Source of the DNA: an uncultured Phycisphaeraceae bacterium
GTDB taxonomy: Bacteria; Planctomycetota; Phycisphaerae; Phycisphaerales; UBA1924
Direction: 5' to 3'
Assembly (NCBI GenBank): GCA_937899905.1
Contig: CALCCF010000019.1
Coordinates: forward strand, 31,209 to 95,208
Length of the DNA stretch: 64,000 nt
The first letter of the stretch is position 1. Every line of letters begins with the position of its first letter. Positions 53,252 through 62,222 of the stretch are shown here, in pieces. The translations under genes and the position numbers were made by a program. The notes under the pieces were generated by a model that saw nothing but the letters and a program-made list of their open reading frames with translations, did no database searches and had not been told where the DNA came from.

Positions 53252-54796
53252 CTACGCGTTGATCACGCGTCCCTCGCTGGCCAGCGCCGCCTCGTGCACG
53301 CTCTCGTGCATCGTCGGGTGGGCGTGGACGGTGGCGATGATCTCCTCGGTCGTGGCCTCCAGGCGTCGCGCCAATGACAGCTCGGCGATCAGTTCGGTCG
53401 CCTGGTCGCCCATGATGTGCGCGCCGAGGATCTCGCCGCGGGGAAGGCCGCGGATGATCTTGCAGAAGCCGTCGGTGTGGCGCGTGGCGATGGCCTTGCC
53501 CAGCGCGCTGAAGGGGAACTTGCCGGCCTGGTAATCCTGCCCGGCCTTGAGGCCCTTCTCCTTGAGGGCGCGCTCGGTGTAGCCGATGCTCGCGACCTGC
53601 GGGTGGCAGTACGTGCAGCCGGGGATGATGGAGTAGTCCATCGGGATGGGCTCGTGGTCGAGCTTGCCTTCCTTCCACGCGAAGCGCTCGACGCACAGGA
53701 TGGCTTCCTCGCTCGCCACGTGCGCGAGCCACGGCGCACCGATGACGTCGCCGATGGCATAGATGCCCTCGAGGTTGGTCTTGTAGTCGATGCGCTGCTC
53801 GCCGAGGTTCGCTGGGTCGTAGTCGGTCTTGATGTGGTCCTTGACGGTCTCGAGCCCCAGCTTGTCGTCGAACAGCCCGTCGAAGCGACCCTTCACGCCG
53901 ACGGCCAGCAGCAGCTTGTCGGCCTCGAGCACTTCCTTCTTGCTCTCGTCGGCCTTGCCGTCCTTGAAGGGCGCGACGGTGACCTTCACGCCCTTGGCGT
54001 TGGTGTCGACCGCGGTGCTCGCCATCCCCAGCTTGAACTCGATGCCGGCCTTCTTGTAGAAGCGGAGCATCGCCTGGCTGACGTCGTCGTCCTCGACGGG
54101 CATGATGCGGTCCATCATCTCGACGACGGTGACCTTGGTGCCGTAGGCGTGGTAGAAGTAGCCGAACTCCATGCCGATGGCGCCCGAGCCGACGACGATG
54201 AGGCTCTTGGGGAAGCTCTTGTTGAACATCGCCTCGCGCGCGCCCCAGATGTGCTCGGAGTCTCCGAACTTCGCGAACGGCAGGTCTCGCGCGACCGAGC
54301 CCGTCGCGATGATGACCTTGTCGGCCGTGATCGTCTCACGCGGCTTGGCGGCGGGCTTGGCCGGCGCGTCGGTGCGTTCTTCCTGGACCTCGCAGTCGTA
54401 GATCTCGATCTTGGCGGGCGTCTTGCCCTTGGCGGGCGAGACGATCTTGGCGCTGGCCTGGATGTGCTCGATCTTGTTCTTCTTGAGCAGGAAGCCCACG
54501 CCCTGGTTGAGCTTGCCGGCGACCTCGCGGCTGCGGCCGATGACCTGGTCCCAGTCGAAGCCGATCTTGCCGGTGATCTTCATGCCCCACTCTTGCTTCT
54601 CGTGGAGCTTCTCCATCAGCTCGGCGTTGCTGAGCAGGGCCTTGGACGGGATGCAGCCCCAGTTGAGGCACACGCCGCCGAGCTTGGCGCGTTCGATGCA
54701 CGCGGTCTTGTAGCCCAGCTGGGCAGCGCGGATGGCGCCGACGTATCCGCCGGGGCCCGAGCCGATGACAACGACGTCGAAGTGCTTGTCCGCCAA
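53252..54796 (-). CDS. lpdA: Dihydrolipoyl dehydrogenase
   Basis: This 514-residue flavoprotein reoxidises dihydrolipoamide in 2-oxoacid dehydrogenase or glycine cleavage complexes. Features in order: the FAD site VVVIGSGPGGYVGA, the redox disulfide Cys43/Cys48 in GGVCLNWGCIPSKALL, the NAD site IVVGSGAIGMEFGYF, the second FAD motif GIYAIGDV, and the catalytic HAHPTMHE pair near the end. An insert after KIEIYDCEVQEERTDAPAKPAAK is longer than usual. The start is TTG 54796, seven bases after AAAGG; the upstream open frame lacks one. No partner E1/E2 genes are in the window. Confidence 0.94.
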   Translation of the reverse strand: MADKHFDVVVIGSGPGGYVGAIRAAQLGYKTACIERAKLGGVCLNWGCIPSKALLSNAELMEKLHEKQEWGMKITGKIGFDWDQVIGRSREVAGKLNQGVGFLLKKNKIEHIQASAKIVSPAKGKTPAKIEIYDCEVQEERTDAPAKPAAKPRETITADKVIIATGSVARDLPFAKFGDSEHIWGAREAMFNKSFPKSLIVVGSGAIGMEFGYFYHAYGTKVTVVEMMDRIMPVEDDDVSQAMLRFYKKAGIEFKLGMASTAVDTNAKGVKVTVAPFKDGKADESKKEVLEADKLLLAVGVKGRFDGLFDDKLGLETVKDHIKTDYDPANLGEQRIDYKTNLEGIYAIGDVIGAPWLAHVASEEAILCVERFAWKEGKLDHEPIPMDYSIIPGCTYCHPQVASIGYTERALKEKGLKAGQDYQAGKFPFSALGKAIATRHTDGFCKIIRGLPRGEILGAHIMGDQATELIAELSLARRLEATTEEIIATVHAHPTMHESVHEAALASEGRVINA

Positions 54797-55035
54797 GGTG
54801 TTGCCTTTCTGATTGGTCGCAAGGTGCGCGGGACGGTCTGGAACGGAAGGGCAGTCTAGGTGGTTGCTTCGTGACTCGTAGGCGGTGTTGGGGGAGGCTT
54901 GAGGGATGGCGCGTCGCCCCAGCTGCCCGCGCCAAACCGGGCAAGCCGCGCCAAACCACCCACGCACGCCGCCGGGAACGCGATTGGCTGGATCGGCCCT
55001 TCGCGGCAATGGACGCTTTCTTGCGGAGGTGGTCC

Positions 55036-56043
55036 ATGACCGCACATCGACGCTACGAGTGGAAGGACGCTTCGAAGGTACTCGGTTCGCTCGGAGGCAC
55101 GCTGGCCTGCGTAGCAGCAGCGATGGGTCAAGAGGCGCAGCAGCCCGTGCTCATCGCCACCGACGCCACGTTCGGCTCGCCCATGGTCTATCGCATCGAC
55201 GCCAGCACGGCGAGGGTCATCGAGGCCAAGCCGCTCACCGGCACCGGGACCATCGGCCCCACCCCACTTGGGGGGCTCGCCTTCGACGGCCAGGGCCGGC
55301 TCATCGGCTTCACGCCCAGCACCGACAACACCGTCTACGAGATCGACCGGGCGACCGGCCAGGCCACACGAATCGGCCCGCTCCGCCTGAGCGCACGCGA
55401 GGGCGGCATGACGATCGCCGAGGACGGCACCATCTTTGCCGCCCGCACGGGCAGCCCCGCCCGGCTGTTCACGATCGATCCACGCACCGGCAGCGGCTCG
55501 ACGGCCACACGCCTGGACATCACCACCGATCTTTCGGGCCTGGCGACCCGCGACGACGGCATGCTCATCGGCCTCGACCTTCGCGAGACCGATGGCCCGG
55601 CCGCTCTCCGCGAGATCGATCCCGACACAGGCGCCACGCGAGTGCTCGCCGCTATCGCCGCGGCCGCCCCGCTCGACGACGTCGGCGGCATGACGATCAT
55701 CGACGGCCCCGAAGGCCCTGTGGGCTACTTCGTGGTGACCGGCGACGCATCGGGGTCGGCAGCGGAGCTCTGGCGATTCGATCCGTACGCGGGCGATCAA
55801 GTGCTCGTTGGTGAGATCTCGGGCGCTGACGGAACCGTGGCCGCCGTGACCGGGCTCGCCGGGCTGCCGTGCGAGCAATGCCAGGCCGACCTCGACGGCG
55901 ATTGCCGCGCCACGTTCTTTGACTTCCTCCACCTAAGCAATTGGTTCGACGCTGGCGATGCGCGCGCCGACCTCAACGGCGACGGCTCGATCGACGTCGT
56001 CGACTTCCTGTTCTTCCTTGGCGTGTTCGAGGCGGGGTGCTAG
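55036..56043 (+). CDS. Secreted propeller-like protein with variant dockerin
   Basis: This 335-residue protein has a hydrophobic stretch near residues 15-35 (SLGGTLACVAAAMGQ), likely an export signal after a longer basic start. Propeller-type repeats follow (LGGLAFDGQGRLIGFTPSTDNTVYEID, GMTIAEDGTIFAAR, ATRDDGMLIGLDL). The C-terminal pair is divergent from the other dockerins in the window: DLDGDCRATFFDFLHLSNWF and DLNGDGSIDVVDFLFFLGVF, ending Gly-Cys. ATG 55036 follows GGAGG seven bases away. It overlaps the end of the convergent zinc-ribbon gene by four bases. Confidence 0.78.
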   Translation: MTAHRRYEWKDASKVLGSLGGTLACVAAAMGQEAQQPVLIATDATFGSPMVYRIDASTARVIEAKPLTGTGTIGPTPLGGLAFDGQGRLIGFTPSTDNTVYEIDRATGQATRIGPLRLSAREGGMTIAEDGTIFAARTGSPARLFTIDPRTGSGSTATRLDITTDLSGLATRDDGMLIGLDLRETDGPAALREIDPDTGATRVLAAIAAAAPLDDVGGMTIIDGPEGPVGYFVVTGDASGSAAELWRFDPYAGDQVLVGEISGADGTVAAVTGLAGLPCEQCQADLDGDCRATFFDFLHLSNWFDAGDARADLNGDGSIDVVDFLFFLGVFEAGC

Positions 56044-56927
56044 GCCGTTATCGCACCCACGCGCCACGCGGCCGAGCAGCTCGGGCAGGTTGTGCATCCG
56101 TCTTCGTCGGCTGCTATGCCCACGAGCGGTTCGAGGCACACCCTGCAACGGCCCTTGGGAAAGAACGCGTGTTCGACCGCATCGCCGGGACTCTCACACT
56201 CCCGAGAATCCCTGATCGTCGCGATCATCAACACGATGCCCAAGACGATGTACGACCATGGCAACCAGTGCAAGAAATCGTCGGGCAGCAGAGCGATAGC
56301 TAGGAACCACGCACACCAAAAACCGACGAACCGACCGATTCGACCGAGCATAAATCGGCGGAGCGGCGCGTCGCCCCACCACTTCGACGGCCAGGAATAC
56401 ACCTCTCGCGCCGACCCAGGAATCCACCGCTCAGCAATGTGGCGAACGCCACGATCGTCGATGATGAGCTGCGCAGCCGTACGTCGAGCGGATTTCGCCA
56501 GGTACGCCGTCTCCATGTTCCACACGCTGGCGCACGCGGGACATGTCTTCAACCCGTCATCTGATGGAGCCACGCCTGTGAGGTCAACGCCACACGCCGG
56601 GCAGCATCCGCGCCGCGCGATCTGGCGCGCCCGATACGGCCGCTCATGATTCTGCGCCATGGAGAAGAACACAAGGCCCGCGGGGATCGCGAATACGGAC
56701 ATGCATCCGAGCATCATCCGCGCATCGCGCCATGTGCCGAACCTCACGTAGTCCATGATTGGTGCAATGGCCACGAACACGACCAGAAAGATAAAACACA
56801 AGACCAGGTAGGGCGTCGACGCCGCCGAGAGCCACACCTTGCCCAAGGTCGGCAGCATCAGCGGCGGGATTCGCGTGACGGACACGCGCTCCAGCCGATC
56901 GTCGAGCATGTAGAAGCGGTGACCCAT
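56040..56927 (-). CDS. Zinc-ribbon-containing membrane protein, hypothetical
   Basis: This 295-residue protein has two hydrophobic spans near residues 38-58 and 72-92 (YLVLCFIFLVVFVAIAP, MLGCMSVFAIPAGLVFFSM), then a cytoplasmic zinc-ribbon-like module RRGCCPACGVDL...KTCPACASVW. Two further spans (GRFVGFWCAWFLAIALL, SYIVLGIVLMIATI) are followed by a second module GRCRVCLEPL...GCTTCPSCSAAW. Each CxxC...CxxC pair is likely to bind one Zn. The internal repeat of span-span-ribbon is notable. No family is known to me. ATG 56927 is chosen over a TTG (56948). Confidence 0.65.
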   Translation of the reverse strand: MGHRFYMLDDRLERVSVTRIPPLMLPTLGKVWLSAASTPYLVLCFIFLVVFVAIAPIMDYVRFGTWRDARMMLGCMSVFAIPAGLVFFSMAQNHERPYRARQIARRGCCPACGVDLTGVAPSDDGLKTCPACASVWNMETAYLAKSARRTAAQLIIDDRGVRHIAERWIPGSAREVYSWPSKWWGDAPLRRFMLGRIGRFVGFWCAWFLAIALLPDDFLHWLPWSYIVLGIVLMIATIRDSRECESPGDAVEHAFFPKGRCRVCLEPLVGIAADEDGCTTCPSCSAAWRVGAITA

Positions 56928-56964
56928 GCGTCGCCGATGGTACCACAAACCAGCTCGATCGCGT

Positions 56965-57726
56965 CTACGAAGTTTCGATGATCGCGTCGTAGGCCCTTCC
57001 CGCCCGACCTAACAACCTGATCTGCTGGCCAAAGCCCGGGCTTTCCAGCACCGTGGTACCTTCCGGGACCGCCTCCCCACCGGGCTTGCGCAACACCGAG
57101 ATGCAATCGATCATCGCCTTGTCCTTCGGGCCGGCCTTGGTGCACAGCTCCTGCATCGGTACGGCCAGCCCGCACTCGATCGCTCGGGTGCGCACAAGCT
57201 CGGCGTTCACGGTCCGGGCCCGCCAATGCCGGGGAGCACCCTCCGGCAGTTGGAGGTCGGCAAGGTTGCTGTGATGGATGAACGCAAACCCGCCGGGCCG
57301 CAGTACGCGCGCGATCTCGGCGATGTATGGGCCCATCACATCCATCTCGGCGTGCACGAGGCTGTCATAGCTGAAGCACAGATCGATCGGCCCGTTAATA
57401 TCGCCCAGCGTGCGTCCGTCACCGAGCACGAGCTTGACACGATCGCCGAAGCGCTCCCGGCACGCATCCAGACACCCCTGATCGATATCAACCACCGTCA
57501 GCGTGTGCGCATGGTGTAACAGATACTGCGTCCAACGCCCGTGCCCGGGCGCGATCTCCAGCACGTGCGGCTTCTCGGGCAGCGCGTTCAGGAGTGGCAG
57601 CACCCGCGGCAGCAGTATGCCGTGCCACCAGCGCTCGCTGCCGCCGCCGAGCGTCGACCACTCGTCACCGGCCATCGACCAGTGGTGCTCCGCCCACTTC
57701 TTCTTGTTCTCTTCGAGCGAGGGCAT
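56965..57726 (-). CDS. Class I SAM-dependent methyltransferase
   Basis: This 253-residue protein has SAM motif I, VLEIAPGHGRWT, the acidic end of strand 2 (VVDID), a DLCFSYDSLVHAE motif (post-II) and LRPGGFAFIHHSN (motif III region). The overall layout is of the small-molecule or sugar methyltransferase type; the substrate is unknown. The initial region SLEENKKKWAEHHWSMAGDEWS is common in surface-glycan-related methyltransferases (family knowledge, weak). It lies 12 bases downstream of the ABC permease gene on the same strand. Confidence 0.82.
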   Translation of the reverse strand: MPSLEENKKKWAEHHWSMAGDEWSTLGGGSERWWHGILLPRVLPLLNALPEKPHVLEIAPGHGRWTQYLLHHAHTLTVVDIDQGCLDACRERFGDRVKLVLGDGRTLGDINGPIDLCFSYDSLVHAEMDVMGPYIAEIARVLRPGGFAFIHHSNLADLQLPEGAPRHWRARTVNAELVRTRAIECGLAVPMQELCTKAGPKDKAMIDCISVLRKPGGEAVPEGTTVLESPGFGQQIRLLGRAGRAYDAIIETS

Positions 57727-57738
57727 GCTCGAGCGTCC

Positions 57739-59625
57739 TTAGCTCGTGCCAGCGAGCTTGCGCACCGTCATGTCGAAGCGCTTGACCATCTGGCTGTGCA
57801 GCGCCCAGACGGCGGCGAGATGGATGCCCGCGCTGGACGCGGCACCAATCAGCAATGCGACGCGCGCCGTCAGCAGCCCGTTGGTCCCTGAGGTGGTCAC
57901 CGTCTCGTACATCGCATCGACGGGCTCGACCAGCGCGAGCCCGGTGGCGAACGGCGAAAGGCCAAGGAGCGCTGGGCCCACGGCAGGAATCGAACGCCCG
58001 GCGTTGAACCCGCAGCCACCCACGACCGCGGCAACGATCGCCGCCACGATGACCGCCCCCACCACCGACGCGATGGCGCCCTTGCTCTTTAACGACCAGT
58101 GCAACCCAATCATGACACACAACGCCATGAAGGGTGCCGCGGACAGCGCCAGCAACAACCCAGCCTCGGGCAGCACAACGGGGATCATCGTGCCGCTCAG
58201 CACGGCGCCGGCGGGCACCTGAGCGTTGTCGGGTTGGCTCAAGCCACCAATCAACGCGTGCGCTCCCGCGAGCAGCATGGTCACTACCGGCACGGCGATC
58301 ATCGGCAACAGGTACGCGACCAAGCCGCGCATCTTGCCGCCCAGATACTCTCCCGGCGTGACCGGCGTGGTAAGCAGTAGGTCAAGCGTGCCATCCTCAC
58401 GTTCGCGGCTGATCGCCGTCGCCGACATGTTGATCGCAACCAACGTGGTGACCGCGAGTTCGACCAGCACGATCACGAGCAACGCCAGGCGATAGTCGGT
58501 CGCATTGATGGCCGACGTGTCGTACGCGATGATGACGACCAGCGCGAGCGCGATACCCAGGACAATGAACGACCAGCGCGCGATGATGCGCGCCAGCGTC
58601 GCGTTGCGGGCCGCGGCCTCACGCCAGGCGATCGGGTTCTGCCAGACCTGTCGAGGCGGCCGGAACGTCTGGCCGTCCTCGCTCTCGACACCGCCACTCA
58701 GCCCCAGCATCTTGCGATACCACGGCAGCTTGCGGCCTTCCTTGGCGCGCTTGGCCAGCCCGCCGGTACGCACGGTCAGCGTGCTTGCCGCGATGAGCCC
58801 GAGGCTGAGCACGGTCGAGATTGTGACCCACGCCCGGACCGGCGCTTCGAGCATGAACGCCGACAAACCCGAGAGCGTGCCGCGATCGGCGCTGGGGTTC
58901 GTCGTCGGGTTCAAGAGCGCGTCGAGCGCGAGGAACGGGTTTAGCCCGGTGAGCCATGTCACGCCACTTCCGGCCGGTCCGGCGCCAAGCCCGCGGGTGC
59001 GCAGCCACGCGTCGAGGCCGTACGTCACGCCCAGGTACGTCACCACGGCGACATAGAACGTGAACACCGCCCGCCGGCCCGCGATGCGGCTCACCGCCAA
59101 CGCGATGGCGATTGCGCCCACAAGCAAAGCGGCGGCTGCGGCTACCAGATAGCTCGCGAAGATGCTCGAGCCGGGCACACCGCCGAAGTACTGCGTCAAA
59201 GCGAACAGCGGCAGGCTGGCGAACAGCAACGCCAACACGAAGAAGAGCCGGCCCAGCAGGTTGCCCAAGACGATCTGCAGCCGCCCCAGCGGCGTGGTCA
59301 GCAACACCTCCCACGTCCGCGGGCTGGCCTCCTGGGCGATGGCGCCCGCCATGAACACCGGGCTGAGCACGCAGATCAGGAAGATCTGCAGGTAGGCCAC
59401 GTAGGTGAACGTGCTTGCGCCCGCCTCGGCCAGCGTGCGGAACGAGGCCGACCCTCCGCCACCGGTCTGCACCAGCAGGGCCCAGAGCATGACCAGCACC
59501 AGGAGCGCCAGGTACGCCGAGCGGATGTACATGTGCCGGCTGCGGCGGGAGCCGTTCTGGACGAGCCGCACCGCGATGGGGTTGGCCGGGGCGAGCCGCA
59601 GGATCCAGCGGAGAAAGGCGGGCAT
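57739..59625 (-). CDS. ABC-2-type transporter permease, duplicated unit
   Basis: This 628-residue integral membrane protein has about a dozen hydrophobic spans. Two ABC-2 signature segments occur: AIAQEASPRTWEVLLTTPLGRLQIVLGNLLGR in the first half and AISREREDGTLDLLLTTPVTPGEYLGGKMRGL in the second, so the protein seems to be two permease units fused (each E-x-x-x-G/R-T-x-x-L-L-x-T-P). An Arg-rich linker lies between them (around 300-330). The substrate is unknown. No ATPase partner is nearby in the window; it must be encoded elsewhere. Confidence 0.8.
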   Translation of the reverse strand: MPAFLRWILRLAPANPIAVRLVQNGSRRSRHMYIRSAYLALLVLVMLWALLVQTGGGGSASFRTLAEAGASTFTYVAYLQIFLICVLSPVFMAGAIAQEASPRTWEVLLTTPLGRLQIVLGNLLGRLFFVLALLFASLPLFALTQYFGGVPGSSIFASYLVAAAAALLVGAIAIALAVSRIAGRRAVFTFYVAVVTYLGVTYGLDAWLRTRGLGAGPAGSGVTWLTGLNPFLALDALLNPTTNPSADRGTLSGLSAFMLEAPVRAWVTISTVLSLGLIAASTLTVRTGGLAKRAKEGRKLPWYRKMLGLSGGVESEDGQTFRPPRQVWQNPIAWREAAARNATLARIIARWSFIVLGIALALVVIIAYDTSAINATDYRLALLVIVLVELAVTTLVAINMSATAISREREDGTLDLLLTTPVTPGEYLGGKMRGLVAYLLPMIAVPVVTMLLAGAHALIGGLSQPDNAQVPAGAVLSGTMIPVVLPEAGLLLALSAAPFMALCVMIGLHWSLKSKGAIASVVGAVIVAAIVAAVVGGCGFNAGRSIPAVGPALLGLSPFATGLALVEPVDAMYETVTTSGTNGLLTARVALLIGAASSAGIHLAAVWALHSQMVKRFDMTVRKLAGTS

Positions 59626-59860
59626 GGGGGCGATGATATCGGCCTTGCAGCGGCTATTGCGGCGAATGGATCGTAACGATCAGCCCGTTATTGATGCCAA
59701 ACAAAACGCAAAAGTTCATTTAGGCAAGGCAGATCGTCAAAAATTTCCCGTAATCACGATTTTCTTCGTATCGAATCTCTGTTGTGCTGTCATACTACTG
59801 CTCATAGATCCCGCAGAGGCGGCTTTAGGAGGCCGGCCCTTTGGGTGAGAGGAGACAGAC

Positions 59861-60424
59861 ATGCGCATGTTGACTGTTGGGGCCGTTCTGGCCATCGCTG
59901 GGGCCGCTGTGGCCCAGACCGAAACGTTCGTTCTCGACGTCGAGGACGTTGGCAACGACCCGATCGTTCTCTTGGACAGCACCTTCGACCTTCCGGCGAT
60001 CCAGTCGATCGACATGGTCTCGATCGATATCGCCCACTCGTGGGCCGCCGACATCGAGCTCATCCTGACCAGCCCCGGTGGTGACATCTTCACGATCACC
60101 GACGACAACGGCAGCGGCGTGCTGCTGGGCGACGGCGGCTCGCTCCTGGCCGGCGTTGGCGTGTACGACTTCGTGTCGGCTGCTGGCAACGGCAGTTGGG
60201 CCGACTTCGGCTTTGGCGACAGCGCCCCGGCCGGCACCTACGACGCCGACAGCTGGACCGACGGCCCCTTCGCCGCTGGTACGTGGAGCATCTTCCTCGC
60301 CGATGACGCCGGTGGCGATGATGGTGCCGTCGGCAGCATCCGCGTCGATTACACGATCCCCGCTCCGGCTTCGGCCGCGCTGCTGGGCCTAGGTGGCCTC
60401 GCCGCCGCCCGTCGCCGCCGCTAA
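59861..60424 (+). CDS. Secreted P-domain-like protein with PEP-CTERM-like end
   Basis: This 187-residue protein has a signal peptide (LTVGAVLAIAGAAVAQ). The body follows the proprotein convertase P-domain pattern: IDMVSIDIAHSWAADIELILTSPGGDIFTI, then GTWSIFLADDAGGDDGAVGSIRVDY. The C-terminus APASAALLGLGGLAAARRRR is a PEP-CTERM-type tripartite tail (short motif, hydrophobic stretch, Arg cluster), with PAP-like text instead of PEP. Such tails are recognised by exosortases for surface display or release. A ribosome site GAGAGGAGA lies before ATG 59861. Confidence 0.8.
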   Translation: MRMLTVGAVLAIAGAAVAQTETFVLDVEDVGNDPIVLLDSTFDLPAIQSIDMVSIDIAHSWAADIELILTSPGGDIFTITDDNGSGVLLGDGGSLLAGVGVYDFVSAAGNGSWADFGFGDSAPAGTYDADSWTDGPFAAGTWSIFLADDAGGDDGAVGSIRVDYTIPAPASAALLGLGGLAAARRRR

Positions 60425-60462
60425 TCGACACCGATTAGCTCGCGACAACTCACGCTCCTTTC

Positions 60463-60489
60463 ACGCCCCGCTTGGGGCGTTTTTCTTTT
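60463..60489 (+). terminator. Intrinsic terminator after the P-domain protein
   Basis: A perfect 7-bp stem ACGCCCC/GGGGCGT (60463-60469 and 60474-60480) with loop GCTT is followed by TTTTCTTTT. Confidence 0.87.
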
Positions 60490-60714
60490 GGCCAGCCGAG
60501 CGACGAGCCGCGAACCGCGTGGGTCCTGCGGCCAGGCTCGAACTCCGAAATCCGCGAAGTGTTGAACTAGGCAAAGCTGAGTTGCTCCGACTTGTCGACA
60601 AACACGAATTTCTTTGTACGAATTCTCGGTCTTCCGGTCATACTCACCACTGAACAAACTCGTGGGAGGCGGTTGTAGGAGGCCGCTTCCTCTTTTGAAC
60701 GAGAGGAGACAAGC

Positions 60715-61338
60715 ATGCGCACTCTGACAGTTGCGACCATCCTGGTCGTGGCCGGGGCAGCCTCGGCACAATCGCTCTTTGACGAGGTCGGCGACGCCGG
60801 CCAGGCCGGTCCTGGCGACGCCCAGCAGACCGACGGCGTCGGCGAGCTGACACAGATCAACGGGTTCCTGGACATCGGCGACGCCGACGTGTACGCCATC
60901 CGCATCGTCGATGAGGCCGCCTTCAGCGCCACCACCGTTGGTGGGGCAGGCTTCGACACCCAGCTATTCCTGCTCAACGCCGATGGCAGCGGCCAGGTGG
61001 AGAACGACGACGAGTTTGACACCTTCTCGCTTCAATCGATCATCCGCAGCGATGGCGTCTTCGATACCGGCTTGTACTACCTGGGAGTAAGCAGCTTCGA
61101 CACCGACCCCGTGGACATCGACGGCAATCGCCTGTTCGGCTTCGACACCTGGCCCGGCGCCGGTGACCAGCGCAGCCCGATCGGCGTGAACCTCTGGGTC
61201 GACTTCGCCTCCGATCCCTCGGGCGGTGGCGGTGACTACTCGATCTTCCTGACGGGCGCCGAATTCGCGGTGCCCACCCCCGGCACGATGGCCATCCTGG
61301 GCATCGCGGGCATCGCCGCGACCCGTCGCCGCCGCTGA
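60715..61338 (+). CDS. Secreted PPC-like protein with PEP-CTERM-like end
   Basis: This 207-residue protein has a signal peptide (VATILVVAGAASAQ). The body resembles prepeptidase C-terminal (PPC) or DVUA0089-type domains: GFLDIGDADVYAIRIVDEAAFSATTVGG, FDTQLFLLNADGSG and GLYYLGVSSFDTDP, ending GDYSIFLTGAEF. The C-terminus VPTPGTMAILGIAGIAATRRRR is the PEP-CTERM-like sorting tail. Its leader resembles that of the 59861 gene, including GTAGGAGGCC-type and GAGAGGAGACA elements before the ATG. Confidence 0.8.
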   Translation: MRTLTVATILVVAGAASAQSLFDEVGDAGQAGPGDAQQTDGVGELTQINGFLDIGDADVYAIRIVDEAAFSATTVGGAGFDTQLFLLNADGSGQVENDDEFDTFSLQSIIRSDGVFDTGLYYLGVSSFDTDPVDIDGNRLFGFDTWPGAGDQRSPIGVNLWVDFASDPSGGGGDYSIFLTGAEFAVPTPGTMAILGIAGIAATRRRR

Positions 61339-61376
61339 TCGACAGACATCACGGTCCGACAACCAAGCCGAACCGA

Positions 61377-61400
61377 ACGCCCCACATGGGGTGTTTTGCT
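61377..61400 (+). terminator. Intrinsic terminator after the PPC-like protein
   Basis: A 7-bp stem with one G-T pair (61377-61383 and 61388-61394) is followed by TTTTGCTTTT. It is similar in design to the terminator at 60463. Confidence 0.8.
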
Positions 61401-61491
61401 TTTCGCGGCCGAGCGGGTTACGAACCGCCCCGATCCCCTGTATCTGTGCGTACACGACGGCGGAACCAACCGCCACACACGGAGCCTTCTT

Positions 61492-62133
61492 GTGAAACTC
61501 ATGCCAGCAGCGTGTATCGCGATCGTGGCCGCTACGTCCTCGGCCCAGACGCTCGAGTACGTCGGTGACACAACGGGCCTCGATCGTTTCAACCGACCCG
61601 ACGGCATCAGCAGTCTGAGCGGCTTCGCGAACAACGTGCCGTATGAGGCCGTCGAGATCGAAGTCACCGAGACCGGCCTGTACACCATCCTCAGCGACCA
61701 GACCAACTTCGGCGAGCGATGGGATGGGTACCTGCTTCTGTACGAAGGAGGCTTTGATGCCACATCGCCCCTCGACGGGCTTGTCGCGATCAACGATGAC
61801 TATTTCGGATCGCTGCTGCCCGGCACCGGCATCGGATACTCAGGCATTGAGAACATACAGCTCACCGCGGGCACGTACTTCATCGTGCTTACCGGATACG
61901 AGAACGACGACGACGGACCGTACCAGGTGCAGGCCTCAGGGGATGGTGAGATCCGCCTCTTCACATGCTTCGCCGACATGAACGGGGACAGCCAACTGAA
62001 CATCTTCGACTTCCTCGAGTTCCAGAACCTGTTCGACGCGGGTGATCTCGCCGCCGATTGCGACGAGGACGGCGCGCTCAGCCTGTTCGACTTCCTCTGC
62101 TTCCAGAACGGTTTCGATATCGGTTGCGAATGA
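61492..62133 (+). CDS. Secreted protein with GC-type dockerin, PPC-like body
   Basis: This 213-residue protein starts at GTG 61492, eight bases after GGAG; earlier codons in the same frame precede the signal peptide and overlap the terminator. The signal peptide is MPAACIAIVAATSSAQ. The body of about 130 residues (VEIEVTETGLYTILSDQTNFGERWDGYLLLYEGGFD, LTAGTYFIVLTGYENDDDG) is of the PPC-like type seen in 60715. The C-terminus has DMNGDSQLNIFDFLEFQNLF and DCDEDGALSLFDFLCFQNGF, then Gly-Cys-Glu. Confidence 0.8.
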   Translation: MKLMPAACIAIVAATSSAQTLEYVGDTTGLDRFNRPDGISSLSGFANNVPYEAVEIEVTETGLYTILSDQTNFGERWDGYLLLYEGGFDATSPLDGLVAINDDYFGSLLPGTGIGYSGIENIQLTAGTYFIVLTGYENDDDGPYQVQASGDGEIRLFTCFADMNGDSQLNIFDFLEFQNLFDAGDLAADCDEDGALSLFDFLCFQNGFDIGCE

Positions 62134-62165
62134 GCCCTCTCCGGGCATGACACTTCAAACCAAAC

Positions 62166-62196
62166 GAAAAGCCCGGCCACTCCATGTGGCCGGGCT
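62166..62196 (-). terminator. Terminator of clpC, possibly bidirectional
   Basis: An 11-bp perfect stem (62186-62196 with 62170-62180) is followed on the minus strand by TTTCGTTTGG. It lies between convergent genes and may also stop the dockerin gene. Confidence 0.8.
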
Positions 62197-62222
62197 CGGT
62201 TGATACGTGATGTCGGGCGGAC

